A stretch of DNA of 22,065 bases, from NCBI GenBank assembly GCA_030040495.1, contig JASHTP010000239.1:1-22065 (forward strand), written 5' to 3'. The translations under genes were made by a program, and so were the position numbers. The notes below the pieces were generated by a model, which was not told the origin of the DNA, did no database searches, and saw only the letters and a list, made by a program, of their open reading frames with translations. Positions 9,151 through 17,257 of this stretch are shown here, one piece after another. Every line of letters starts with the position of its first letter. Within the stretch, counting starts at the first letter, position 1. The DNA comes from Alphaproteobacteria bacterium. GTDB lineage: Bacteria > Pseudomonadota > Alphaproteobacteria > ATCC43930 > CGMCC-115725.

Positions 9151-12100
9151 ATGGCAACGCGTAATCGAGGCCGCAGGACCTTTCCGCCTAGCCGTCGCCG
9201 GGCGGGAATCCCGTTTTCCGCCGCGAGCGGCTTCCCCGGCCGCGCCCAGGAGGTGCTGGAGGGCATCGCGGACGCCTTCTGTGCCGTCGACGCCGATTGG
9301 CGCCTCGTTCACGTCAATCGCCCGGCGGCGGCGCTGTGCCGGGACGTGCCCGAGGCGCTCATCGGCCACGAGCTCTGGCAATGCCTGCCGCAGCTGACCG
9401 GCACCGCGGTCGAGCGGCAGCTGCGTCAGGCGGCGGCGGCGGGCGAAACGGTCGAGTTCGAGACCCTGTCGCCGGTGACGCGGCGCTGGGTGCAGCTGCG
9501 CGTCTGCCCGATGGCGGGCGGCATCACCGGCATCTACTGGCAGGACATCGACGAGCGCAAAGCGGCGCTCGAGGCGCAGCGCCGGAGCAGCGAGCATCTG
9601 CGCCTCGCCATGGAGGCCGCCGGCTTCGGCATCTGGGACTACGACATGCGCAGCGGCGAGCGCAGCTGGACCGACCAGGCGAAGGCGGTGATGGGCGTTC
9701 CGTCCGAAGTCAAGCCGAGCTACGACACGCTCATCGCCTCCGTCCATCCCGACGACCGCGAGCGCGTCGCCGCGGCCTATCGCCGCTCGCACGATCCCGC
9801 AGCCGGCGGCGAATACGCGGTCGAGTACCGCGTTGCCGAGCCCGGGCCGGAGGAGCGCTGGGTCGCGGCGCGCGGCCGCACGCTCTTCGACGAGACTGGC
9901 CGGCCGGTGCGCATGATCGGCGTCACGCTCGACATTACCGAGCACAAGCGCCGCGAAACGGCGCTCGCCGACAGCAAGGAGCGCTTCCGCGCCATGCTCG
10001 AGGCGCTGCCGCAGATCGCCTTCGTCATCCGCAACGACGGCATCGCCGAATACTACAACCGGTTCTTCATCGACTATGTCGGCGACGAGGTCGGCCGCGA
10101 CCCCGCCGCGCGCACGGCGCTGCAGCATCCCGAGGACCGGGAGAAGCTGCTCAAGGCGCGGCTCGAGGGCGTCTTCTACGATCGCGAGTACGTCGTCGAG
10201 TCCCGGATCCGCCGCCGCGACGGCGTCTATCGCTGGCACGTCATCCGCAACTCGCCGCTGCGCCGCGACGGCAAGACCGTCGCCTGGCTCGGCACGGCGA
10301 TCGACATCGACGACATGCGCCAGGCGCAGGAGGCGCTGCGCCGCGTCAATGACGATCTCGAGCGACGCGTCGGCGAGCGCACGCGCGAGCTTGCCGAGGC
10401 CAATCAGCGGCTGCGCGCGAGCGAGGAGGGCCAGCGCGCGCTCTTCCGCAAGGCCCCGGTGCCGATGCACTCGGTCGACGCTCTGCGCTGCATCGTCGAC
10501 ATCAACGAGCCCTGGCTCGACCTCTTCGGTTATGTGCGCGACGAGGTGATCGGGCGGAAGATCGCGGAATTCCACCAGGGCGGCAGTGGCGCGCTGCATG
10601 ATGTGCGCTGGCGGCAGCTGATCGAATCCGGGGTCCTGCACGACGCCGAGCGGCAGTTCGTCAAGAAGTCCGGCGAAGTATTCGACGCGCTCGTCTCGGC
10701 CTACGTCGAGCGCGACGCGCAGGGCAATTTCATCCGCAACATCGTCACGGTAATTGACGTCACGGCGCGCAAACGCGCCGAAGAGGCGGCGCGACGCGAG
10801 CGCCAGCTGTCGGAGCTTCTGATCGAAAGCGGCCCGCTGGGCATCATCGGCTTCGACAAGGAGATGCGCTACATCGCCTGGAATCCGGCGATGGAGGCGA
10901 TGTCGGGCATTCCGCGCCGGCACGTGCTCGGGCGCAGCTTCTTCGAGATGCGCCCCGACCTCGTCGGCACGCCGGTCGAGGCCACCTGGCGCTCGACCCT
11001 CGAAGGCCGCCGCACCAGCGTGCGCGACCGGCCATACCGCTTCGCCGACACGGGCAAGAGCGGCTTCTACGACGCCGACTACGCGCCGCTCTACGCGCCC
11101 GACCGCAGCATCGTCGGCGGCTTTGCCTTCCTGCGCGATACGACCGAGCGGCGGGAGATCGAGGAGCAGTTGCGCCAGGCGCAGAAGATGGAGGCGATCG
11201 GCCAGCTCACCGGCGGCGTCGCCCACGACTTCAATAATCTGCTCACCGTGATCCTGGGCAATCTCGACAATCTGCAGCGCCATCTGCCCGACAGCCCGGA
11301 GGCGCAGCGCATGGTCGGGGCGATCACGCGCGCCGCCGACCGCGCCGCGACCCTCACCCACCGGCTCCTCGCCTTCGCCCGCCGCCAGCCGCTCGAGCCC
11401 AAGCCCATCGACGTCAACCGGCTGGTCGCCGGCGTGTCCGACCTGCTCCGCCGCTCGCTTGGCGAAGGCATCGTCATCGAGACGGTGCTCGCCAGCGGCC
11501 TCTGGCGCACGCTCGCCGATCCCAACCAGCTCGAAAACGCGCTGCTCAACCTCGCGGTCAACGCCCGCGACGCCATGCCGGCCGGAGGCAGGCTCACCCT
11601 CGAGACCGCCAACGGCCTGCTCGACGAAAACTATGCCGCGGCGCACGAGGATGTGCGTCCCGGCCAATATGTGCTGATCGCCGTCTCCGACACCGGCACC
11701 GGCATGTCGAAGGAAGTGGCGGAACGCGCCTTCGAGCCGTTCTTCACCACGAAGGAGGTCGGCCAGGGCACCGGGCTCGGCCTGCCGCAGGTCTACGGCT
11801 TCGTCAAGCAGTCGGGTGGCCACGTCAAGATCTACAGCGAGCCCGGCGAGGGCACGACGGTGAAGCTCTACCTGCCCCGGCTCGCCGCCGAGCCGGAGGG
11901 CGACCTCGCCGCTGAGCCCGCGCTGCCGCCGGCGAGCGCGGCCGGCGAGACCATCCTCGTGGTCGAGGACGATCCCGACGTGCGCAGCTACAGCGCCGAG
12001 ATCCTGCGCAGCCTCGGCTATCGCGTGATCGAGGCGCCGGCCGGCCCGGCGGCGCTGCGCCTGATTGAGGAGGAGCCGGAGATCCGCCTGCTCTTCACCG

Positions 12101-12324
12101 ATGTCGGGCTGCCGGGCGGATTCAACGGCAGGCAACTCGCCGACGAGGCGCAGCGCCGGCGGCCCGATCTCGCGGTGCTGTTCACCACCGGCTACGCCCG
12201 CAATGCCATCGTCCATCAGGGCCGGCTCGACCCCGGGGTTGAGCTCATCGTCAAGCCCTTCACCGCGGCTAACCTCGGCGCCAAGGTGCGCCAAGTGCTG
12301 CAAAGCAGGGGGACGACCCGCTGA
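9151..12324 (+). CDS. multi-PAS hybrid sensor histidine kinase/response regulator
   Basis: A 1057-residue, apparently cytosolic hybrid kinase with no membrane segment. Five PAS-like sensor domains lie at about 31-137, 148-265, 275-390, 428-541 and 553-667, with a coiled coil near 395-428. The HisKA helix pair carries the phospho-acceptor His692 in GGVAHDFNNLL. The ATPase domain has N-box NLAVNARDAM (Asn804), DTGTGM (847-852), FEPFFTT and GQGTGLGL (871-878). A Pro/Ala linker leads to a receiver domain (about 934-1050) with Glu939/Asp940/Asp941, the predicted phospho-acceptor Asp984 in LLFTDVGLPG and Lys1035. No output domain is present, so phosphate probably passes to an unlinked protein. The ATG at 9151 has a weak ribosome-binding site and an Arg-rich, lower-GC3 N-terminus, so the start is uncertain. 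The signal sensed is unknown. Confidence 0.93.
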   Translation: MATRNRGRRTFPPSRRRAGIPFSAASGFPGRAQEVLEGIADAFCAVDADWRLVHVNRPAAALCRDVPEALIGHELWQCLPQLTGTAVERQLRQAAAAGETVEFETLSPVTRRWVQLRVCPMAGGITGIYWQDIDERKAALEAQRRSSEHLRLAMEAAGFGIWDYDMRSGERSWTDQAKAVMGVPSEVKPSYDTLIASVHPDDRERVAAAYRRSHDPAAGGEYAVEYRVAEPGPEERWVAARGRTLFDETGRPVRMIGVTLDITEHKRRETALADSKERFRAMLEALPQIAFVIRNDGIAEYYNRFFIDYVGDEVGRDPAARTALQHPEDREKLLKARLEGVFYDREYVVESRIRRRDGVYRWHVIRNSPLRRDGKTVAWLGTAIDIDDMRQAQEALRRVNDDLERRVGERTRELAEANQRLRASEEGQRALFRKAPVPMHSVDALRCIVDINEPWLDLFGYVRDEVIGRKIAEFHQGGSGALHDVRWRQLIESGVLHDAERQFVKKSGEVFDALVSAYVERDAQGNFIRNIVTVIDVTARKRAEEAARRERQLSELLIESGPLGIIGFDKEMRYIAWNPAMEAMSGIPRRHVLGRSFFEMRPDLVGTPVEATWRSTLEGRRTSVRDRPYRFADTGKSGFYDADYAPLYAPDRSIVGGFAFLRDTTERREIEEQLRQAQKMEAIGQLTGGVAHDFNNLLTVILGNLDNLQRHLPDSPEAQRMVGAITRAADRAATLTHRLLAFARRQPLEPKPIDVNRLVAGVSDLLRRSLGEGIVIETVLASGLWRTLADPNQLENALLNLAVNARDAMPAGGRLTLETANGLLDENYAAAHEDVRPGQYVLIAVSDTGTGMSKEVAERAFEPFFTTKEVGQGTGLGLPQVYGFVKQSGGHVKIYSEPGEGTTVKLYLPRLAAEPEGDLAAEPALPPASAAGETILVVEDDPDVRSYSAEILRSLGYRVIEAPAGPAALRLIEEEPEIRLLFTDVGLPGGFNGRQLADEAQRRRPDLAVLFTTGYARNAIVHQGRLDPGVELIVKPFTAANLGAKVRQVLQSRGTTR

Positions 12325-12401
12325 GGCCACGGCGTGGGCGCAGGGCAGGCCTGCCGCCGCGCGCCGCTGCAAAAGCCGGATGGGCGTGCTAAGGAGCCGC
12401 G

Positions 12402-13541
12402 ATGATCCAGGGGGATGACAGCTTCGTCGAGCGGATGGCGGAGGTCGCCGCGCGCCAGGTGGCGACGCGGCGCGACGCGCTGTGGCGCCCGGGCCCGTTC
12501 CCGCACGATCTCTGGGCGGCGCTCGGGGCGGCGGGCCTCTTCGCCATCGCCGCGCCGGAGCGCTTCGGCGGCGCCGGCGGCGGCTTCCGCCGGCTCAGCC
12601 GCTGCGGCGAGGCGTTGGCGCGCGAGGGCGGCAATCTCGGCCTTGCCGGCTCCTGGCTCGGCCATTGCCTCACCGGCCGCTTCTTCCTGCAACGCTTCGG
12701 CAGCCCGGCGCAGCAGGCGCGCTGGCTGCCGCTTCTGGCCAGCGGCGCGGCGACGCTCGCCATCGCCATCTCCGAGCCCGGCGCGGGCGCCCATCCGAAG
12801 CGTCTCGCCAGCACCGCCGTGCGGCTCGGCGCCGGCTGGCGCCTCGACGGCGACAAGGCCTACGTCACCAACGGGCCCATCGCCGCCGCCTTCATCGTCC
12901 TGGCGGTGAGCACGGTCGAAGCCGGGCGCAAGCGTTTTTCCGCCTTCCTCGTGCCGCGCGATGCGCCGGGGCTCGAGCTGGTCGCCGGGCCGGAGGTGGA
13001 TTTCCTTCGCCCTTCGCCGCATTGCAGCCTGAAGCTTGCCGGCTGTGTCGTGGCGGCGGACGCGCTGATCGGCGCGGAAGGCGGGGCTTTCGCCGCCTTG
13101 TCGATCCCGTTCCGCGACCTCGAGGATGCCCTCGGCTGCGGCACGCTGGTGGGCGCGCTGCATCATCTGCTCGAGCGCGCGGCGGAACCGGCGGCGGCGC
13201 TGCAGGGCGATGCGCGCGACGCGGCCGCGGCCGAGCTCGGCGCCCTCGCCGGTCTCGGCGCGGCGCTCGCCATGGTGGCGTTCGGCCTCGCCGAGGCGCT
13301 GGACGATGGCGCCGAGTCCGGCGCCACCGTCGCGGGCGTGATCGGCTTCCGCCTGATGGTCCAGGCCATGGTCGAGCGGCTGGAAGCGCTGCGCCGGCGC
13401 CTGGGCTTCTCCTGGAGCCCGGCGGCATCGGCGCTGCTGCGCGACATCGTCAAATCGCTCGACATCGCCCGCGTCCCTCGCCTCGCGCGCCAATCCCGCC
13501 TTGGGCTTTCTCTCCTCGAACCGGATGCTGTGAGCGCATGA
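12402..13541 (+). CDS. acyl-CoA dehydrogenase-like flavoprotein, degenerate C-terminal domain
   Basis: A 379-residue protein whose first two-thirds look like an acyl-CoA dehydrogenase. It has a helical N-terminal domain (about 1-115) and the FAD-contacting AISEPGAGA (122-130) and GDKAYVTNG (150-158), matching the usual TEPGAGS and GEKxxITNG blocks. Real ACADs oxidise acyl-CoA thioesters at the alpha-beta bond. Here the C-terminal helical domain lacks the RxxFGxxIxxFQ block and the GGxGY and YEGT stretches. Glu241, in RDLEDAL, may occupy the alternative catalytic-base site used by isovaleryl-CoA dehydrogenase (aligned by eye). Its ATG follows AAGGAG at 12391-12396, and its stop overlaps the start of the MoxR gene (ATGA). 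It may be a diverged enzyme or a non-catalytic partner. Confidence 0.75.
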   Translation: MIQGDDSFVERMAEVAARQVATRRDALWRPGPFPHDLWAALGAAGLFAIAAPERFGGAGGGFRRLSRCGEALAREGGNLGLAGSWLGHCLTGRFFLQRFGSPAQQARWLPLLASGAATLAIAISEPGAGAHPKRLASTAVRLGAGWRLDGDKAYVTNGPIAAAFIVLAVSTVEAGRKRFSAFLVPRDAPGLELVAGPEVDFLRPSPHCSLKLAGCVVAADALIGAEGGAFAALSIPFRDLEDALGCGTLVGALHHLLERAAEPAAALQGDARDAAAAELGALAGLGAALAMVAFGLAEALDDGAESGATVAGVIGFRLMVQAMVERLEALRRRLGFSWSPAASALLRDIVKSLDIARVPRLARQSRLGLSLLEPDAVSA

Positions 13542-14494
13542 ACGACCTCGACCAACAGACCCGCGGCGCGATCGATGCAGTGATCGCCGGCCTCGCCAGG
13601 GCCGGCTATATCTGCAGCCGCCAGATCGCCACCGCCGTCTTCCTGGCGCAGCACCTGCAGAAGCCGATCCTGGTGGAGGGACCGGCGGGCGTCGGCAAGA
13701 CCGAGCTCGCGAAGGCCACCGCCGCCTTCCTCGACCTGCCGCTTATCCGCATGCAGTGCTACGAGGGGCTCGACGAGGCGAAGGCGCTCTATGAATGGAA
13801 ATATGCCAAGCAGCTGCTCTACACCCAGATCCTCAAGGACAAGCTGGGCGAGGAGCTGAACGGCGTCAAAAGCCTGAGCGGCGCGCTGAAGCGCCTGCAT
13901 GGCGCCGGCGACATCTTCTTCTCCGAGCAGTTCCTGGAGCCGCGGCCGCTGCTGCGCGCGCTGCAGCAGCCCGCGGGCGCGGTCCTGCTGGTCGACGAGG
14001 TCGACAAGTCCGATCAGGAGTTCGAGGCCTTCCTGCTCGAGATTCTCTCGGACTACCAGGTGACGGTGCCCGAGATCGGCACCATCCGCGCGCCGGTGCC
14101 GCCCTTCGTCGTGCTCACCAGCAACAATGCGCGCGATCTCGGCGACGCGCTCAAGCGGCGCTGCCTCCATCTCCATATCGGCTTCCCGGAGCCGGCGCTC
14201 GAGGAGCGCATCATCGAGGTCAAGGTGCCGGGCGTCTCCGCCAGCCTGCGGCGCCAGATCGTGGCGCTGATCCAGCAGCTCCGCGCCCAGGATCTGCGCA
14301 AGCTGCCTTCGGTGAGCGAGACCATCGACTGGGCGCGGGTGCTGCTGCTCCTCCACGCCGATCATCTCGAGAGCGAGACGGTGCGCGAGACGCTCAACGT
14401 GCTGCTCAAGTTCGAGGCGGACGTGAAGGCGGTCGAAAACAAGATTCCGGCGCTCACCTACCAGGCGCGCCACGCCGCGGGCGACGCGGCTTAG
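13538..14494 (+). CDS. MoxR family AAA+ ATPase (CoxD-like)
   Basis: A 318-residue AAA+ ATPase of the MoxR group, which act as chaperone-like remodellers in metallocentre insertion or complex assembly. Walker A is GPAGVGKT (48-55), Walker B is LLVDEVD (150-156) with the catalytic Glu154, and the sensor 1 region is VVLTSNNARD (191-200, Asn196). LKRRCLHLHIGFPE near 206-219 supplies candidate arginine-finger residues. The length is normal. Translation is probably coupled to the upstream ACAD-like gene through a 4-bp ATGA overlap. A VWA gene starts 14 bp downstream, the standard MoxR-VWA pairing. Similar pairs, CoxD and CoxE, serve maturation of the molybdenum-copper site of CO dehydrogenase, but no coxLMS genes are seen here. 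Confidence 0.93.
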   Translation: MNDLDQQTRGAIDAVIAGLARAGYICSRQIATAVFLAQHLQKPILVEGPAGVGKTELAKATAAFLDLPLIRMQCYEGLDEAKALYEWKYAKQLLYTQILKDKLGEELNGVKSLSGALKRLHGAGDIFFSEQFLEPRPLLRALQQPAGAVLLVDEVDKSDQEFEAFLLEILSDYQVTVPEIGTIRAPVPPFVVLTSNNARDLGDALKRRCLHLHIGFPEPALEERIIEVKVPGVSASLRRQIVALIQQLRAQDLRKLPSVSETIDWARVLLLLHADHLESETVRETLNVLLKFEADVKAVENKIPALTYQARHAAGDAA

Positions 14495-14508
14495 GGCGGG
14501 CGCGGAGC

Positions 14509-15837
14509 ATGCAGGCGCCGCTTCTCCGCTTCTTCCAGGCGCTGCGCGACGCTGGCGTGCGCGTCTCGGTGGCGGAGAGCATCGACGCCTTCAACGCCGT
14601 CGCGGTCACCGGCTTCGCCGACCGCGAGGCCCTCAAGGACGCGCTCGGCCTGGTGCTGGCGAAGACGCTGCCGGAAAAGGCGCTCTTCGCCGAATGCTTC
14701 GATCTCTTCTTCGCCCGCGACGCTCTCGAGCTTGGCGACGCCGAGGCCGCGCCGCCGCCCGCCCAATCCGCCGACGGGGAGGCCTCGGCGCTTGGCCGCA
14801 TGCTGCTCGAAGGCGATGGCGGTGCGCTCGCCGCGGCGATGGAACAGGCGGCGAATGTCGCCGGCATCTCCGGGATCAGCTTCTTCACCCAGGCCAACGT
14901 CTATGGACGGCGCATCCTCGCCGAGATGGGGCTCGAGGCGCTCGACCGCGAGATCGATGCGCTGCGCCGGCAGGCGACGCCGGCGGCTTCGGCGCGCGCC
15001 GACGTGCTCGACCGGCGGCGGAAGCTGCTCGGCGAGGGCGTGCGCGACTTCGTCAAGCGCCAGCTCGCCGTCTACGCCGCCGGCAAGACGCAGGCGATGC
15101 GCGAGGAGTTCCTCAGCAGCGTCAAGCTCACCAATCTCGACCGCAGCGACTTCCAGCGCATGCATGCGATCGTGCGGACCCTGGCGAAGCGGCTGGCGAC
15201 GCGCCACGCGCGCACCCGGCGCCGCGCGCGCCGCGGCCAGCTCGATCTCCGCCGTACGCTGCGCCAGAACATGGCGACCGACGGCATGCTGTTCCGCACC
15301 AGCTGGAAGCGGCAGAAGATCGAGCGGCCTAAGGTGATGGCCATCTGCGACGTGAGCGGCTCGGTGGCCGCGGTGGCGCGTTTCCTGCTGCTCTTCCTCT
15401 ACAGCATGCACGAGGTGATGGCGGGGTTGCGCGCCTTCGCCTTCTCGGACCGCCTCGTCGAGGTCAGCGACATCCTCGAGCGCAACGACATCGAGCCGGC
15501 GATCGCCGCGATCCTGCGCGAAGTCGGCTACGGCTCCAGCGACTATGGCGGCTCGCTCGAGAATTTCGAAAGCGGCTGGCTCGATCTCGTCGACCACCAG
15601 ACCAGCGTCATCATCATGGGCGACGGTCGCGGCAACTACACCAACCCGCGCACCGACATCCTCGAAGCCCTCTCCAAGCGCTGCAAGCGGCTGATCTGGC
15701 TCAACCCCGAGCCGGACGCCCTGTGGGGCTCCGGCGACAGCGACATGCTGCGCTACCGCCCCTATTGCCATTACGCCGGCGTCTGCAACAGCGTCCGCCA
15801 CCTCGAGCGCGCGATGACGGATTTGTTGGAAAGCTAG
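14509..15837 (+). CDS. VWA domain-containing CoxE-like protein
   Basis: A 442-residue partner of the MoxR ATPase. The N-terminal two-thirds are helical and charged, with a very basic stretch near 225-245 (RHARTRRRARRGQLDLRR). A von Willebrand factor A domain covers about 275-410. Its metal-ion-dependent adhesion site begins with ICDVSGSV (Asp281, Ser283, Ser285, the DxSxS motif), followed by FSDRL and VIIMGDGRGNY. CoxE-type VWA proteins are thought to recruit or hold the client while MoxR works on it. I use the ATG at 14509, preceded by GCGGAG, because it fits the 14-bp gap after moxR; the frame is open much further upstream but only as an overlap of the ATPase gene. No signal peptide is seen. 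Confidence 0.9.
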   Translation: MQAPLLRFFQALRDAGVRVSVAESIDAFNAVAVTGFADREALKDALGLVLAKTLPEKALFAECFDLFFARDALELGDAEAAPPPAQSADGEASALGRMLLEGDGGALAAAMEQAANVAGISGISFFTQANVYGRRILAEMGLEALDREIDALRRQATPAASARADVLDRRRKLLGEGVRDFVKRQLAVYAAGKTQAMREEFLSSVKLTNLDRSDFQRMHAIVRTLAKRLATRHARTRRRARRGQLDLRRTLRQNMATDGMLFRTSWKRQKIERPKVMAICDVSGSVAAVARFLLLFLYSMHEVMAGLRAFAFSDRLVEVSDILERNDIEPAIAAILREVGYGSSDYGGSLENFESGWLDLVDHQTSVIIMGDGRGNYTNPRTDILEALSKRCKRLIWLNPEPDALWGSGDSDMLRYRPYCHYAGVCNSVRHLERAMTDLLES

Positions 15838-15844
15838 CGGCGGC

Positions 15845-15890
15845 GCGCGGTTGTCCGAGGCGCGCGCCAGCGCTTGCCCTGCAACCGCGC
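15845..15890. terminator. inverted repeat between the convergent CoxE-like and carbonic anhydrase genes
   Basis: GCGCGGTTG (15845-15853) and CAACCGCGC (15882-15890) are exact 9-bp inverted repeats around a 28-nt GC-rich loop. They lie in the 78-bp gap between the two stop codons. With no T-run, this would be a non-canonical bidirectional terminator at most. Confidence 0.35.
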
Positions 15891-15915
15891 AAGCCCGCAC
15901 GGCGCCGGCGACGCC

Positions 15916-16548
15916 CTATGTCAGGGGCTCGAAGCGTCCGGTGTCGGGATCGCGCACCAGGAGGCGGCCGGCGGCGATGCCGAAATAGGCGCCGTGCAGC
16001 GCGAGCTTGCCGCGCTCCACCAGGATGCGGATGCAGGGGAAGGTCATCAGGTTCCTGAGGCTGAGCTCGACCGAGGCGAATTCGAGGCGGCGCAGATAGT
16101 CGGCGGCGTCGCCCTGGGGACGTGGGCCCAAGCTCGCCGCCGCCGGCGCGATCTGCGCCATCCAGCGGCCGATGAAATCGCCCGGCGACAGCGGCTCCTG
16201 CTCGTCGGCAAAGGCGCGGATGCCGCCGCAATGGGCGTGGCCGAGGACGACGATGTGCCTGACCCGGAGCGCCTGCACGCCGAATTCGAGCGCCGCGCTG
16301 GTGCCGTGCTGCGAGAGACGGTCCGGCTCGTAGGGCGGCACGATGTTGGCGACGTTGCGCACCACCAGCAGCTCGCCCGGCGCAGCGTCGAAGATGACCT
16401 CCGGCGACACGCGGGAATCGACGCAGCCGATGATCATCACCTCCGGCCGTTGCCCGGCCTCGGCCAGCATTTCGTAGCGCGAGCGCTCGCCGGCGAAGCG
16501 GCCGCGCTGAAAGGTGCGGTAGCCTTCGGTGAGGCGCTCGGGAAACAT
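15916..16548 (-). CDS. beta-class carbonic anhydrase
   Basis: This cytosolic zinc enzyme interconverts CO2 and bicarbonate, feeding carboxylases and helping pH balance. The 210-residue protein carries the beta-class signature: GCVDSRVSP with zinc ligand Cys42 and the Asp44/Arg46 dyad, and VLGHAHCGG with ligands His104 and Cys107. RNVANIVPPY at 64-73 is also typical. The length is usual for the class. The frame is open further upstream, but FPERLTEGYRTFQRGRF is the normal N-terminus, so the ATG at 16546-16548 is preferred although its ribosome-binding site is weak. It starts 38 bp after ssb ends on the same strand, with no obvious terminator between, so it is probably co-transcribed with ssb. 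Confidence 0.95.
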   Translation of the reverse strand: MFPERLTEGYRTFQRGRFAGERSRYEMLAEAGQRPEVMIIGCVDSRVSPEVIFDAAPGELLVVRNVANIVPPYEPDRLSQHGTSAALEFGVQALRVRHIVVLGHAHCGGIRAFADEQEPLSPGDFIGRWMAQIAPAAASLGPRPQGDAADYLRRLEFASVELSLRNLMTFPCIRILVERGKLALHGAYFGIAAGRLLVRDPDTGRFEPLT

Positions 16549-16586
16549 CGGGACAGCAGCGACGAATGCGCGTTGGCGGGTTTGCC

Positions 16587-17087
16587 CTAGAACGGAATCT
16601 CGTCGTCGAGCTCCTGCACGGGGGCGCGACGCTCGGCGCGGGGCGCGCCGCCGCCGCGCCCGCCGCCGGCGGTGGCGTAGTCCTCGGCCGGAACCTCCTC
16701 GGCATAGCTCTCGCCGCCGCCGCCGCCCCCGCCGCCGCGGCCGTCGAGCATGGTGAGCTCGCCGCGGTAGCGCTGCAGCACCACTTCCGTGGTGTAGCGT
16801 TCCTGGCCGGAATTGTCGGTCCATTTGCGAGTCTGCAAGGCGCCCTCGAGATAGACCTTAGCGCCTTTCTTCAGATATTTCTCGACGACGTCGACGAGCC
16901 GGTCGTTGAAGATGACCACCCGGTGCCACTCGGTGCGCTCCTTGCGCTCGCCCGTCGCCTTGTCGCGCCAGCTCTCCGAGGTCGCCACCGAGAGATTGGC
17001 GATGCGGGTCCCGTCCTGGGTGGTGCGGATCTCGGGATCGCGCCCGAGATTGCCGATGAGGATCACCTTGTTGACGCTTCCGGCCAT
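16587..17087 (-). CDS. ssb: single-stranded DNA-binding protein
   Basis: SSB coats single-stranded DNA during replication, repair and recombination and recruits partners through its tail. The 166-residue protein has a clear OB-fold (about 1-112): SVNKVILIGNLGRDPEIRTT, then ATSESWRDKATGERKERTEWHRVV, YLKKGAKVYLEGAL and YTTEVVLQRY. A flexible linker contains a run of eight glycines after GR. It ends in DDEIPF, the conserved acidic tip that docks partner proteins. The ATG at 17085-17087 follows AAGGCAGG and gives the standard MAGSVNKVILIGNLG start; a longer frame exists upstream but adds only low-complexity sequence. It is divergent from the HtrA-like gene. Confidence 0.97.
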   Translation of the reverse strand: MAGSVNKVILIGNLGRDPEIRTTQDGTRIANLSVATSESWRDKATGERKERTEWHRVVIFNDRLVDVVEKYLKKGAKVYLEGALQTRKWTDNSGQERYTTEVVLQRYRGELTMLDGRGGGGGGGGESYAEEVPAEDYATAGGGRGGGAPRAERRAPVQELDDEIPF

Positions 17088-17149
17088 GATGCCTGCCTTC
17101 GGGTTTGATTGAGCACGAGCAAGACGGCTCTGGCGCGCCGGCTCGCGCC

Positions 17150-17177
17150 ATCTTAGCCGCGGGTCGGCGCGACGCAA
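17150..17177 (-). promoter_or_regulatory. candidate ssb promoter
   Basis: On the minus strand TTGCGT (17172-17177) and TAAGAT (17150-17155) are 16 bp apart. A start near 17143 would give a leader of about 55 nt before the ssb ATG. I see no alphaproteobacterial LexA-type GTTC-N7-GTTC or GAAC-N7-GAAC site nearby. Confidence 0.4.
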
Positions 17178-17257
17178 TGAGGACGGGCTAGGCGCCAGCG
17201 CGCCGAATGCCCATCTAAGCCTCCCACCAAGGCGGCGATGCCGCCGGACAGGCTCCC

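Noticed and set aside
12344..12355. GGCAGGCCTGCC palindrome after the kinase gene as a terminator
   Set aside because: A perfect palindrome leaves no loop, and there is no T-run. More likely chance in GC-rich DNA.
8800..12372. 1190-codon open frame on the minus strand opposite the hybrid kinase
   Set aside because: Shadow of the kinase gene. The kinase frame contains every expected motif, while the antisense frame has none.
12216..15900. Several long minus-strand frames opposite the ACAD-like, MoxR and CoxE-like genes
   Set aside because: They match mirrored codon bias of the sense genes and show no start signals, domains or gene-like spacing.
16709..16740. Run of GCC/CCG-type triplets as a simple repeat or slippage site
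   Set aside because: It encodes the glycine-rich linker of SSB, which is common in the family and does not break the frame.
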